Assembly: GCF_000421265.1 (NCBI RefSeq) | Contig: NZ_ATWN01000010.1 | Coordinates: 124,001 to 188,000, forward strand | Direction: 5' to 3' | From: Thalassospira lucentensis MCCC 1A00383 = DSM 14000 | GTDB taxonomy: Bacteria; Pseudomonadota; Alphaproteobacteria; Rhodospirillales; Thalassospiraceae | DNA length: 64,000 bases | Shown here: piece by piece, positions 36,257-45,793 of the stretch | How the letters are laid out: every line of letters begins with the position of its first letter | Numbering within the stretch: the stretch's first letter is position 1 | Position numbers and translations under genes: made by a program | The notes under the pieces: generated by a model | Seen by the model: the letters and a program-made list of their open reading frames with translations, nothing else | The model's database searches: none | What the model was told of the DNA's origin: nothing

Positions 36257-37006
36257 CTAGTCGTCTGACGGGGTGCTATGTTCGTCTGGCATCATGGCAA
36301 AGGCATCGCGCAGGGCCGTTGACCAGGCAGATGACAGCGCATGAAAACCGGGGTCTTCCGCTTCGATCCGGCGTAATTCGGAAAATTCACATGCATCATC
36401 GGGCAGTACGGCAAGGTCAAGCGGCATGCCGACCGACAGGTTCGAACGCAGGGTCGAGTCCATCGACAGCAAGGCGGCCTTAACCCCCTCGTGGATCGGG
36501 GTGTGCGGCGTGATCACGCGATCAAGGATCGGTTTGCCGTATTTATGCTCGCCAATTTGCAGGTATGGCGTGTCTTCGGTGGCTTCGATAAAGTTTCCGG
36601 CGGCATAGACCAGAAACAGGCGTTGATCGCCGCCCTTGCGCTGCCCGCCGATCATGATCGAGGCTGCACTGCTTTCATGATGCTGTTCAAGCGTATCATG
36701 GTATTTCAGTTGGACCTTTTGCATGGCCTGACCAACAAGCTCGGCAACACGAAACATGCTGGGCGCGCTAAGGATGCAATCGCCCGGTGCGGTCTCTGGA
36801 TCGTCGATGGCCTCATGCAGAGTGCTCATGACGGCCTGTGTGATCGCAAGGTTGCCAGCCGAAAGTGCCACAATCGCGCGGTCACCCGGAACTTCCCAAG
36901 TGAACATCTTGCGATAGCGCGAAATGTTATCAAGGCCAGCATTCGTGCGGGTATCAGAAAGGAAAACCAATCCTTCTTTCAGCATCAAACCGACGCAGTA
37001 GGTCAT
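36257..37006 (-). CDS. Anbu proteasome-type peptidase
   Basis: A 249-residue member of the Anbu (ancestral beta-subunit) family, relatives of HslV and the 20S proteasome. The N-terminus MTYCVGLML would expose Thr after Met removal, the expected nucleophile. LVFLSDTRTNAGLDNISRYRKMF and FLVYAAGNFIEATEDTPYLQIGEHKYGKPILDR are diagnostic. It ends a four-gene run with transglutaminase, alpha-E and ATP-grasp genes, the known Anbu neighbourhood. The biological substrate is not established. Confidence 0.9.
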   Translation of the reverse strand: MTYCVGLMLKEGLVFLSDTRTNAGLDNISRYRKMFTWEVPGDRAIVALSAGNLAITQAVMSTLHEAIDDPETAPGDCILSAPSMFRVAELVGQAMQKVQLKYHDTLEQHHESSAASIMIGGQRKGGDQRLFLVYAAGNFIEATEDTPYLQIGEHKYGKPILDRVITPHTPIHEGVKAALLSMDSTLRSNLSVGMPLDLAVLPDDACEFSELRRIEAEDPGFHALSSAWSTALRDAFAMMPDEHSTPSDD

Positions 37007-37022
37007 GTCTTAATGGGTCCGG

Positions 37023-37841
37023 CTATTGTTGTGATTGCGCAACGACCACTGATACATCCAAATTCTCGTTAGCACCACCAGTATGTACGCCCCTAATAGG
37101 TGTGGCGACCTGTCCATCAAGTCCAGACCCCAAGCGAATATAAAAATCGGTCGGGCAACAGCGGTTTGCGGCATCAAATCCGACCCACCCCAACTCAGGT
37201 AAGTAAAGTTCCGCCCATGCATGGGATGCCTCGTGTGGTTTGCCATGCAGGTCGGCAAACAGATATCCCGAAACATAGCGTGCCGGAATGCCAAGATGAC
37301 GTGCTGCAGAAAGCAGAACATGTGTGTGGTCCTGACAAACCCCCTTACCATCGGCCAATGCATCGGCGGCGGTGGTGTGAACGTCGGTCGTGCCCGGTGC
37401 AAAGACAATCGCGTCTGACACCGCATCGGCCAATGCATGGGCACGTTCAAGAAGGTTTCCGTCTTTGGTCTTTTTGGCAGCCTTTTCGGCCAGTTTGCGA
37501 ATGGCCGCACTTGATTTGGTCATGGGGGTTGACCGCAGGAACACTTCGGGAAACGCGCGTTCCTTGTGCCCGCGTAAAACACCAGCCATGTCGGTGGTCT
37601 CAACTTCGCCTGTGACGACAATTTCAACGTCATCAACCGGTCCGACTGCAGTCAAGGTGCTGATAATATCGCCGTTCCCGTCGGTGAATTCCGAACTGAT
37701 TACGCATCCCTTGGCCTTGATCGACCAGCTCAGGATTTTTTGACCGTCAAATTGCGCCGGGGTCATTTTAAGGCTTTGCACTACGTAACGCACAGGAGTG
37801 TCATACCGGTAGTGGGTGTGATGTTCGACTGTCAGGCGCAT
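37023..37841 (-). CDS. transglutaminase-like cysteine protease (Anbu cluster)
   Basis: A 272-residue protein with an N-terminal bacterial transglutaminase-associated domain (LTVEHHTHYRYDTPVRYVVQSLKMTP) and a transglutaminase core whose triad is C169 (GKGVCQDHTH), H207 (ASHAWAE) and D223 (GFDAAN). GGGGAC precedes the ATG at 37841, one base after the alpha-E stop (TGAAATG). An in-frame extension to 37913 lies within alpha-E and is rejected. Probably processes or cross-links a small peptide made with the ATP-grasp enzyme (inference). Confidence 0.9.
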   Translation of the reverse strand: MRLTVEHHTHYRYDTPVRYVVQSLKMTPAQFDGQKILSWSIKAKGCVISSEFTDGNGDIISTLTAVGPVDDVEIVVTGEVETTDMAGVLRGHKERAFPEVFLRSTPMTKSSAAIRKLAEKAAKKTKDGNLLERAHALADAVSDAIVFAPGTTDVHTTAADALADGKGVCQDHTHVLLSAARHLGIPARYVSGYLFADLHGKPHEASHAWAELYLPELGWVGFDAANRCCPTDFYIRLGSGLDGQVATPIRGVHTGGANENLDVSVVVAQSQQ

Positions 37842-37842
37842 T

Positions 37843-38790
37843 TCATTGTCCCCCAAAATAATAGGTCTCGGCAATTGCAGCCGAAAGTGCGCGGTTGCGC
37901 GCCTGAAAGTCATTCAAAAAACCATGGAGCCCGGTTGCAAAGATTTCTTCCATGTCACTCTGGGTCAGCATTGAATACATCTCAACCGCTTCGCCGTGAA
38001 CCGGGCGACGTTGCCCGTAATGGCGCGCCAGCCGTTCAAGATGCTGGGTGATCTGTTCGGAGCAATGGGCAAGGGAGCGCGGACTAAACGGGTTCAGGAT
38101 CAGGAAATGCGCAATCCGGTAGGGCGAATAATCATCGCGGTACACCCAGTGAAAGGCGCGCAATGACGATGCAGCACGGAGCACTGTGGTCCATTGATAG
38201 TTATCAACCCCGTCACCCACCATGCTGGTTTCAGGCAGCAGGACATAATATTTCACATCCAGAAGGCGGGCTGTGTTGTCGGCCCGCTCGATAAAGGTGC
38301 CTAGACGGATAAAGTCATAGCCGTCATTGCGCAGAAGTGTTGAATCGGTTGTGCCGCGAAACAGTGACCCCTGACGTTTTACCCAATCAATGAATTCGGG
38401 AAGATCATTCTTGGCCAGATTGTGCATTGACGGGCGGCGAAGCTCCATCAAGGCATTATTAAGCGCCTCCCACATTTCTGCGGTGATGGCTGTGCGCATG
38501 GCGCGCGCGCTGGCGCGTGCCGCTTCAAAGCAATTTAAAATCGAAGACGGGTTTTCCCGGCTAAAGATCAGGAAATTGGCGACCTCTTCCTGGCGAAGCG
38601 GCGCATTGGGATCATATCCTGCATGGCAACCCGACGCGGACAAAACCGATTCCCATTCGGATCGATTGCCGTCACCGACCGCTGGCATCATCGCCATGCG
38701 ATAGCCCATTTCCATCAGACGGGCCATATTTTCAGCCCGCTCAACATATCTCGACAACCAGAAAAGGTTGTCAGCAGTACGACTAAGCAT
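37843..38790 (-). CDS. alpha-E domain protein (DUF403, Anbu cluster)
   Basis: A 315-residue all-helical protein starting MLSRTADNLFWLSRYVERAENMARL, the conserved alpha-E N-terminus, and containing FIRLGTFIERADNTARLLDVKYY. Function is unknown; it always travels with the circularly permuted ATP-grasp protein and often with transglutaminase and Anbu, as here. It starts 18 bases after the ATP-grasp gene. Confidence 0.92.
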   Translation of the reverse strand: MLSRTADNLFWLSRYVERAENMARLMEMGYRMAMMPAVGDGNRSEWESVLSASGCHAGYDPNAPLRQEEVANFLIFSRENPSSILNCFEAARASARAMRTAITAEMWEALNNALMELRRPSMHNLAKNDLPEFIDWVKRQGSLFRGTTDSTLLRNDGYDFIRLGTFIERADNTARLLDVKYYVLLPETSMVGDGVDNYQWTTVLRAASSLRAFHWVYRDDYSPYRIAHFLILNPFSPRSLAHCSEQITQHLERLARHYGQRRPVHGEAVEMYSMLTQSDMEEIFATGLHGFLNDFQARNRALSAAIAETYYFGGQ

Positions 38791-38808
38791 CTCTAAACCC
38801 CCTTTTCG

Positions 38809-40212
38809 TTAATCGGTCATGATCCATGTATCCTTGACCCCGCCGCCCTGTGACGAGTTCACCACAAGTGACCCTTCACGCATGGCAACACGGGTTAATC
38901 CACCCGGTGCGAGACGAATAGTATCTCCGACAAGGCAAAATGGCCGGAAATCGACATGGCGCGGGGCAATGCCACTTTCAACGAACGTCGGGCAGGCTGA
39001 CAACGCAAGGGTTGGCTGGGCAATAAAATCGCCCGGATCGGCCTTGATACGTTGGGCATAGGCGACCTGTTCTTCCTTGGTCGATGCCGGGCCGACCAGC
39101 ATGCCATAGCCGCCTGACCCGTGGACTTCCTTAACCACCAATTCGCCGAGGTTTTCGAGTACGTATTTCAGATCATCAGGCTTGCCGCATTTCCACGTTG
39201 GAACGTTGTTTAAGATCGGTTCCTGACCAAGGTAAAAACGGATCATGTCCGGGACATAGGTATAAACTGCCTTGTCGTCGGCAACCCCGGCCCCCGGCGC
39301 CGAGCAAATGGCAACCCCGCCGGATCGGTAGACATTCATAAGGCCGGGAATACCCAGAACTGAATCAGATCGGAAACAAAGCGGGTCGATATAGTCGTCA
39401 TCAATGCGGCGATAAATCACATCAACCCGTTCCGGACCACGTGTGGTGCGCATATAAACCCGGCCATCGGACACAAACAAATCCTGTCCTTCGACCAGTT
39501 CGACGCCCATTTGGTCAGCAAGGAATGAATGTTCATAATACGCACTGTTCATCGCGCCGGGGGTCAGGACCACAATATTTGGGTCGCGATCACATTTATC
39601 GGGCGCGATGCTTTTGAGCGTCTTGAGCAACATGTCGGGATAACTTTCGACCGGCTCAATCCGAAGGCTTTTGAACAGATCGGGGAACATGCGCATCATG
39701 ATTTCGCGGTTCTCAAGCATATACGACACACCAGATGGCGTGCGGCAGTTGTCTTCAAGAACGTAAAAATCTTCGGGCCCGGTGCGCACGATATCGACAC
39801 CGACAATATGGCTATAAACCTTGCGCGGTGGATCAATGCCAATCACGGCGGGCTCAAATGCTGCATTTTTGAAAACCAGATCGGCCGGAACGATCCCGGC
39901 CTTGATGATTTCCGCATTATGATAGACGTCATATAAAAATGTGTTGAGTGCGCGCGCGCGCTGTTTGACACCGCGTTCAAGCTTGCGCCACTCGCCAGCG
40001 GTAAAAATACGCGGGATCAAATCGAAGGGTATGAGTCGTTCGGGATCGCCGCCTTCACCGTAAACGGCAAATGTAATCCCGATCTTACGGAACAGAGTTT
40101 CGGCCTCGAGACGTTTTTGTTCGAGAACCTCGGGGCCGCTTGCTTCCATCCATTCAACCAAGGCGCGATAAGGTTCACGAACCTGGTCGTCCATCTTCAT
40201 CTCATTGAACAT
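38809..40212 (-). CDS. circularly permuted ATP-grasp protein (Anbu cluster)
   Basis: A 467-residue circularly permuted ATP-grasp protein (DUF404/DUF407 type): IPFDLIPRIFTAGEW, EDNCRTPSGVSYMLENREIMMR, LTPGAMNSAYYEHSFLADQMG and VVKEVHGSGGYGMLVGP. Such enzymes probably form peptide or amide bonds with ATP; the product in Anbu clusters is not known. GGGAAGAG precedes the ATG. It is the first gene of the four-gene unit. Confidence 0.92.
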   Translation of the reverse strand: MFNEMKMDDQVREPYRALVEWMEASGPEVLEQKRLEAETLFRKIGITFAVYGEGGDPERLIPFDLIPRIFTAGEWRKLERGVKQRARALNTFLYDVYHNAEIIKAGIVPADLVFKNAAFEPAVIGIDPPRKVYSHIVGVDIVRTGPEDFYVLEDNCRTPSGVSYMLENREIMMRMFPDLFKSLRIEPVESYPDMLLKTLKSIAPDKCDRDPNIVVLTPGAMNSAYYEHSFLADQMGVELVEGQDLFVSDGRVYMRTTRGPERVDVIYRRIDDDYIDPLCFRSDSVLGIPGLMNVYRSGGVAICSAPGAGVADDKAVYTYVPDMIRFYLGQEPILNNVPTWKCGKPDDLKYVLENLGELVVKEVHGSGGYGMLVGPASTKEEQVAYAQRIKADPGDFIAQPTLALSACPTFVESGIAPRHVDFRPFCLVGDTIRLAPGGLTRVAMREGSLVVNSSQGGGVKDTWIMTD

Positions 40213-40352
40213 GCGCTCTTCCCTTTGTGACCTTTTGATTAAAGGCGTCCGGGGAAGGGGTGGTCAAGGATGTTCAGGGTTGAAATGTCATATTTTTCAG
40301 CAAACTGTTGGTTCTGCGTAAAAAATAAACTTCGTGCTTAGGCGCTTTGTGC

Positions 40353-40380
40353 AAAAAACGGGCGGACATGCGCCCGCCCG
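40353..40380 (-). terminator. rho-independent terminator after cobM (minus strand)
   Basis: On the minus strand CGGGCGG (40380-40374) pairs with CCGCCCG (40365-40359), followed by six T. It closes the cbiX-cobM operon. Confidence 0.85.
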
Positions 40381-40386
40381 GATTTC

Positions 40387-41148
40387 TTATGCCTTGGCCG
40401 GGCGTAGAACATGAGTGTGGTCTGCGGCGTAAAGTCGGGAGTCGGTAAAATCTTTACGCCCGAAAACTTCACCCACCATGATCAGGGCGGTACGGGTGAT
40501 GCCGCTGCCTTTGACCTTCGCACGGATATCGCCAAGCGTGCCAAAGATATATTGCTGATCAGGCCATGTTGCACGATAGGCAATCACCACCGGGCAATCC
40601 GCGCCGTAATGCGGGGTTAGATCCCGCACGACATTGACCAGATTATTGATCGATAGATGCACCGCCAGTGTTGCACGCGATTTACCAAGTTCCGAGAGAC
40701 TTTCGCCGTCTGGCATGCTTGATGACCGCATGGCGGTGCGCGTCAGGATCACGGTTTGCGAAATATCGGGCAGGGTCAGCTCTGCCCCGATTTCGGCCGC
40801 GACGGCCGCATAGGCCGAAACGCCCGGCGTAATGTCATAGGCAATGCCAAGATCATCCAGCCGGCGGATTTGTTCGGCAATGGCGCCATAAATCGACGGA
40901 TCGCCCGAATGAACGCGGGCAACATCCTGGCCCTTGGCGTGGGCCGCTTCGATTTCGGCAATGATTTCATCAAGATGCATCGATGCGGTATCAATCACAC
41001 GCGCACCTTCCGGGGCCGATGTGACGATTTCCTCTGGCACCAGCGACCCGGCATACAGACACACCGGGCATTTTTCGATCAGGCGCAAACCACGTACTGT
41101 GATCAGGTCCGGGGCGCCGGGACCAGCGCCAATAAAATGAACGGTCAT
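40387..41148 (-). CDS. cobM: precorrin-4 C11-methyltransferase CobM/CbiF
   Basis: A 253-residue tetrapyrrole methylase adding the C11 methyl during corrin-ring synthesis. It shows MTVHFIGAGPGAPDLITVRG at the N-terminus, YAGSLVPEE, VHSGDPSIYGAI and the YDITPGVSAYAAVAA motif. The ATG at 41148 overlaps the stop of the upstream gene (TAATG); the frame upstream of it lies inside that gene. Sequence alone does not separate cobalt-free (CobM) from cobalt-bound (CbiF) substrates. Confidence 0.93.
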   Translation of the reverse strand: MTVHFIGAGPGAPDLITVRGLRLIEKCPVCLYAGSLVPEEIVTSAPEGARVIDTASMHLDEIIAEIEAAHAKGQDVARVHSGDPSIYGAIAEQIRRLDDLGIAYDITPGVSAYAAVAAEIGAELTLPDISQTVILTRTAMRSSSMPDGESLSELGKSRATLAVHLSINNLVNVVRDLTPHYGADCPVVIAYRATWPDQQYIFGTLGDIRAKVKGSGITRTALIMVGEVFGRKDFTDSRLYAADHTHVLRPAKA

Positions 41149-43094
41149 TATTCTGCCTTGTCGTTTTTGGATGTGGACGTGCTGCTGGAAACCGGGGCGT
41201 TGGCTGCATCCGGACCTTTTTTCGAATAGCCGCGCGGGGTATAGACCCATTGGTTTTCACCGCGTGTGATGTGGCGGCTGTTGCTTGATCCGACCAGAAC
41301 TGTGGTCAGCATATCGACCATATCGACTTCTAGTTTCGAAAGTGGAACGACCGTAATTTCTTCATCCGGGCGGCCCAGCTGACGGCCCAGAACCACGGGC
41401 GTATCAGCATTGCGGTGTTCCAGCAGCATATCACGTGCCTTGGCCAGCAAATCACGGCGACGCTTGGATACCGGGTTATAGAACGCGATCACAAAGTCGC
41501 CCTCGGCAGCGGCCTTAAGACGCCGCAGGATATCGTCGCGCGGGGTCAGAAGGTCCGACAGCGAAATCGCACAGAAATCATGACCCAACGGTGCGCCGAT
41601 CCGCGATGCCGCTGCCTGAAGGGCGGAAATCCCCGGTGACACCTGAACCGCAACCCGGTTCCAGTCACTGCGGTCTTCGCGATCGAGCAATTCAAACACC
41701 AATGTCGCCAGCGCATAAATCCCGGCATCGCCCGACCCGATCAAGGCAACATCCTTGCCGGTCGCCGCCAGTTCAAGCGCATGGCGCGCGCGCGCTTCTT
41801 CAGCACCCAAATCGGAATGATGGCAATCCTTGCCGTCAATCAGCGGTCCCAAAAGATCAAGATACATCTGATAGCCGACAATGTCGGACGCACGGCCAAT
41901 CAGGTCGGAGGCTTCCGGACTGCGCCAGCCGGTTTGACCCGGCCCAATGCCGACAATCGAAAGCTTGCCCTGGGCTTTGCCGACGGTTTCAGGTGTGATG
42001 TCATCTTGTGACAATGCAACCGCACAGGTCGCGCGCTTGGTTTTGTGTTTGGGAACGATCAGTTTGCCATTTCGACCAACGGTCGCAAGCGCGGCACCCT
42101 CGGCAACGCCGTGACAGCCGGTTTCGGCAAAGACCACATCAGACGGTGTAACCAGCCGGTCTGCTTCGGCCTCAAGCGTTTGCGCATCAAAGAACCGGGC
42201 CGGGACACCAAGGCGACGGGCCAGTTCATGGACGCACGCCTCGTCGGCCTTAAGATCAATCGAGGTGACACAGGCAATTGCCTTGGGGCTCAGGCACTGC
42301 CCAGCCAGCGTTTCCGTGACAAGGTCATACAAGTCATCAATCGGACAGCCGCGCTCACACCCAACACCCAGCGCAAGGACGGGCGGGTGATATGTAATGG
42401 CGGTATCTGATACATCACTGATCGCGTCATCATCGGCACCTTCGCGGGCGGTTGCCGTGATCAGGATGGTGCCGTCCTCAGACTGAGGAAGGGTACTGTT
42501 GGTCAGCCATGCGGCTGATCCTGCCTCAACCTCAAGACGTGCAGATGCACCGGCCAAAAGGGCGGCGGTCGCGGGCTTGATCGTTTCAGGCGTGCCGAGT
42601 TTCCACCCCCTTGGCGGCTCATCAAGGGCCAGACCCAGCATGGCATCGCCCGGTGTTGTGATGGCTGCAATGCCACCAAGGCGGTCGGCCAAATCGCGCG
42701 CCAGCCGATTACCACCATGATGCCCGCCCAAAAGCGGGATGAAGGTTTTACCGGCTTCATCAACTGCAAGCACTGCGGCATCCTGCCACTTTCCGGCCAG
42801 AAGCGGTGCAAGTGCGCGGATCAGAATGCCCGACGCACAGACACCAATGATCACATGATCGGATGAAAATGTTCGTTGCAGATGCGCAATGGTATCATCA
42901 AAGGCGAAATCGACATCCTTGGTCGACACCCGGGTGCGCAAACCATGAACGGACGCGCCCTGCAGGCTGGCGGCGATGCGTTTTGCCATCGGAAGGGCGC
43001 GTTGCGTCAGGCAAATCACCGCAATCGGGGCAATCGGATGGGTCGGCAATGCCGGTGCCGGGGTGTTTGAGCTGTTATGGGCGGTCATCGCCAT
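41148..43094 (-). CDS. cobJ: CbiG - precorrin-3B C17-methyltransferase (CobJ/CbiH) fusion
   Basis: A 648-residue fusion. Residues about 20-230 are the CbiG N-terminal and central domains (VIIGVCASGILIRALAPLL, LLGGHHGGNRLARDLA); about 235-355 is the CbiG C-terminal/CobE domain (LALGVGCERGCPIDDLYDLV, TPSDVVFAETGCHGVAEGAAL). About 370-610 is the CobJ methylase (SIVGIGPGQTGWRSPEASDLI, IGSGDAGIYALA, VSPGISALQAAASRIGAPLGHDFC), which drives ring contraction. CbiG opens the lactone in the cobalt-early route. A second ATG at 43088 gives an ATGA overlap with cobI. Confidence 0.9.
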   Translation of the reverse strand: MAMTAHNSSNTPAPALPTHPIAPIAVICLTQRALPMAKRIAASLQGASVHGLRTRVSTKDVDFAFDDTIAHLQRTFSSDHVIIGVCASGILIRALAPLLAGKWQDAAVLAVDEAGKTFIPLLGGHHGGNRLARDLADRLGGIAAITTPGDAMLGLALDEPPRGWKLGTPETIKPATAALLAGASARLEVEAGSAAWLTNSTLPQSEDGTILITATAREGADDDAISDVSDTAITYHPPVLALGVGCERGCPIDDLYDLVTETLAGQCLSPKAIACVTSIDLKADEACVHELARRLGVPARFFDAQTLEAEADRLVTPSDVVFAETGCHGVAEGAALATVGRNGKLIVPKHKTKRATCAVALSQDDITPETVGKAQGKLSIVGIGPGQTGWRSPEASDLIGRASDIVGYQMYLDLLGPLIDGKDCHHSDLGAEEARARHALELAATGKDVALIGSGDAGIYALATLVFELLDREDRSDWNRVAVQVSPGISALQAAASRIGAPLGHDFCAISLSDLLTPRDDILRRLKAAAEGDFVIAFYNPVSKRRRDLLAKARDMLLEHRNADTPVVLGRQLGRPDEEITVVPLSKLEVDMVDMLTTVLVGSSNSRHITRGENQWVYTPRGYSKKGPDAANAPVSSSTSTSKNDKAE

Positions 43095-43831
43095 GCGTCT
43101 CCGCGACGGTGGATCAGGATCATCGAAAAATACGGGGCCGTGGCATCGGCCGGAAGATCGGCCAATGGCACCATTTTCTGGCTATCAAGGGTGGCGCGTT
43201 CGATATAGCGCGCCCGATCCGTCAGGCCGAGCTCATTAATCACATCGCGGACTTTGGTAAAATGGCGGCCAAGCTTGATGATTGCGGCGGCATCTGTATT
43301 GCCAAGCTGCGTGCGCAGGCGGTCTTTATCCAGTGGTCCGGGGATGACTTGCAAAACGTCATTCTTGGCGGCAAGCGGGGCGCCAAGCTGTGCAGCACAG
43401 GCCATCATCGAACTGACACCGGGGACAGTTTCAACCGAATGCCCGGCATCGGCCAGACGGCCATACAGATACATGAAACTGCCGTAGAAGAACGGATCGC
43501 CTTCACATAAAACCGCGACAGTTTTACCCGCCGCCAGATGCTGGCCAATTTCAAGCGCAGCCGCGTCATAGATCGGATCAGCCGGTTTGCCCATTTCGAT
43601 GCGAATGGCAATTTCGGTGCGGCCTTTTGGGATGTGCGTATCGACGATTTGCCGGGCAAGGCTGACGCCATCTTCAAGGGCGGGATAGGCAATCACATCG
43701 GCCTTTTGCAGGATGTTATAGGCTTTTAACGTGATCAGATCGGGCTCCCCCGGACCGATGCCAAGACCATAAGCCGTTCCGGTGACCGGATGGCTTTGGG
43801 GGCTTGCGGATAATGGTTCCGCACGGTTCAT
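43085..43831 (-). CDS. cobI: precorrin-2 C20-methyltransferase CobI/CbiL
   Basis: A 248-residue tetrapyrrole methylase that methylates C20 of precorrin-2 or its cobalt form: GLGIGPGEPDLITLKAYNIL, LCEGDPFFYGSFMYLYGRL and VPGVSSMMACAAQLGAPLA. The start overlaps the cobL stop by four bases (ATGA), so the cob genes are tightly coupled. Confidence 0.94.
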   Translation of the reverse strand: MNRAEPLSASPQSHPVTGTAYGLGIGPGEPDLITLKAYNILQKADVIAYPALEDGVSLARQIVDTHIPKGRTEIAIRIEMGKPADPIYDAAALEIGQHLAAGKTVAVLCEGDPFFYGSFMYLYGRLADAGHSVETVPGVSSMMACAAQLGAPLAAKNDVLQVIPGPLDKDRLRTQLGNTDAAAIIKLGRHFTKVRDVINELGLTDRARYIERATLDSQKMVPLADLPADATAPYFSMILIHRRGDAWR

Positions 43832-45081
43832 GCTTTTACTCCGACATAGTGGGTGACCGGGGCAAGGTTGCTCCAGCCCTTAAAATTGCCACGCGGGACC
43901 AGTCGGGATACCGACAGTCGCGACAGCGTGCCACCCATTTTATTATAGAAACGTAATAATTTTTCTTCGCCTTCCAGCGTCACCGTATTGGCGACCAGCC
44001 GTCCGTGTACTGGCAAGATATCCCAGCATTTCTCAAGCAGGCCGTCATGGGTAATGCCCCCACCAATGAAAATGGCATCCGGAACGGGAAGGCGATCTGC
44101 GAACAGAAGGGCTTCTTCGATGGCTTTTTCTTCAACCGCAATGCCCGGGACGCCAAGGCGAATGGCATTTTTACCGATCATCGCACAGCGTTCTGCGTCG
44201 CGCTCAATCGCGACTGCAACACCACCCATACGCACCCATTCAATTGAAACCGATCCACATCCCGCCCCGATGTCCCACAATACCCCACCGTCAAACGGGG
44301 CCAATGATGACAAAGTCTGCGCACGGATTTCCGATTTGGTGATCATGCCGTCATGGATAAAGGCATCATCAGGCAAGCCCGGTCCTTTGGGCAGTGGCCG
44401 GGCCTTTGGGCCAGCCTGAAGGTCAATCATGATCAGGTTTAACGGATCAACCGGTTTGACATCGGGCATCGAGGTTGCGGTGGACTGCCATGTCTGGGCG
44501 GTCTGGGTGGTGATGCGCTCTTCTGATCCGCCAAGCCGTTCACAAACCGTCATGCGGCTTTGATCAAATCCTGCCTCGCACAGCATCACCGTGACCAGGG
44601 CCGGGGTCGATCCATCTGCACTGAGCGCGATCAGCTTGCCGTGCGGGCGCAAATGCGACCGGATACCTTCCGGGGCGCGGCCATGCAATGTAATCACGTC
44701 ACAATCGGCCAGCGCCCAGCCCAACCGCGATGCCGCCAGTGAAATGCTTGATGGTGCCGGGATGGCATATATCGGTTCGGGTCCGAAATATTTAATCAGC
44801 GTATTGCCCACCCCGAAATACATCGGGTCACCACTGGCCAGAACCACCGGGTTTTGATCGAGGCAATCCTCAATCATCGGAAGATTGGCTTCAAACGGGG
44901 TGATCCATTTGTTTTGGGTTGCGGTGTTGGTTCCGGGCAACATGGCAATATGGCGCGTACCGCCAAAAATGATCCGGGCATTTTCAAGGATGCTGCGCGC
45001 CATGGGCGACAGGCCGTCATAGCCATCTTCGCCAATGCCGATCACCGTGATCCGGCCTTTTAACGGAGATTGTTCGTTCAT
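43828..45081 (-). CDS. cobL: bifunctional precorrin-6 C5,C15-methyltransferase/decarboxylase CobL
   Basis: A 417-residue fusion of CbiE (ITVIGIGEDGYDGLSPMARSI, LASGDPMYFGVG, about 1-215) and CbiT (about 230-415), whose SAM site is LWDIGAGCGSVSIEW. It methylates C5 and C15 and decarboxylates the acetate at C12. The fused form is usual in organisms with the aerobic route. Its ATG overlaps the cobH stop by four bases. Confidence 0.95.
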   Translation of the reverse strand: MNEQSPLKGRITVIGIGEDGYDGLSPMARSILENARIIFGGTRHIAMLPGTNTATQNKWITPFEANLPMIEDCLDQNPVVLASGDPMYFGVGNTLIKYFGPEPIYAIPAPSSISLAASRLGWALADCDVITLHGRAPEGIRSHLRPHGKLIALSADGSTPALVTVMLCEAGFDQSRMTVCERLGGSEERITTQTAQTWQSTATSMPDVKPVDPLNLIMIDLQAGPKARPLPKGPGLPDDAFIHDGMITKSEIRAQTLSSLAPFDGGVLWDIGAGCGSVSIEWVRMGGVAVAIERDAERCAMIGKNAIRLGVPGIAVEEKAIEEALLFADRLPVPDAIFIGGGITHDGLLEKCWDILPVHGRLVANTVTLEGEEKLLRFYNKMGGTLSRLSVSRLVPRGNFKGWSNLAPVTHYVGVKA

Positions 45082-45761
45082 GATGATACCCCTGCCGTAC
45101 GACCCGGGGTGCCATCCGGTGTTGCTCCGTCATCGCGGGCCAGCCGCGCCAGGGCATTTACGGTGGCGGCGGCCACCGCACTGCCGCCAAATCGCCCGCG
45201 CAGCGTGATGAACGGAACGTCCCCGGCATATTCAATCAGCGCATCCTTGCTTTCACGCGCCCCGACAAACCCGACGGGCATACCAATAATCGCGGCTGGT
45301 TTGGCCATGCGGCCATGATGAATGGCATCAAGCAGATGGAAAAGTGCTGTCGGCGCATTGCCGATGGCAATTATTGCGCCTTCGATATGATCTACCCATG
45401 CCTCAACTGCTGCGGCGGAGCGGGTTGTGCCCATCTGGCGTGCCAGCCCATGGGTATCGCCATCATTTAAGGTACACAGAACCGGGTTTTCCGCCGGAAG
45501 CAGGCGGGAAATAATGCCATGCCGGACCATTTCCGCATCACAGAGGATCGGTTTGCTGTTCCGCAATGCATCGGTGGCATTGGCAATGACATCGCCGCCA
45601 AAGGCAATCTGATCGCCTATTTCGACCATGCCACAGGCATGAATAATGCGTATGGCAACGGGCCGCTGATCATCTGAAAAGCGGGCAAGGTCGGCCTCGG
45701 CTTCGATGGTGGCAAAGCTTTTGGCATAGATTTCCTGCGGATCACGCAGATAGTCAAACAT
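45078..45761 (-). CDS. cobH: precorrin-8X methylmutase CobH/CbiC
   Basis: CobH moves a methyl group from C11 to C12 to give hydrogenobyrinate (or the cobalt form). The 227-residue protein has the catalytic His in IRIIHACGMVEIGD, then ILCDAEMVRHGI and PAAIIGMPVGFVGARESKDAL. It lies 32 bases after cbiX and overlaps cobL. Confidence 0.95.
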   Translation of the reverse strand: MFDYLRDPQEIYAKSFATIEAEADLARFSDDQRPVAIRIIHACGMVEIGDQIAFGGDVIANATDALRNSKPILCDAEMVRHGIISRLLPAENPVLCTLNDGDTHGLARQMGTTRSAAAVEAWVDHIEGAIIAIGNAPTALFHLLDAIHHGRMAKPAAIIGMPVGFVGARESKDALIEYAGDVPFITLRGRFGGSAVAAATVNALARLARDDGATPDGTPGRTAGVSS

Positions 45762-45793
45762 TGCCCAGCCTTTCAGGTGGTCGTGTCGACCGG

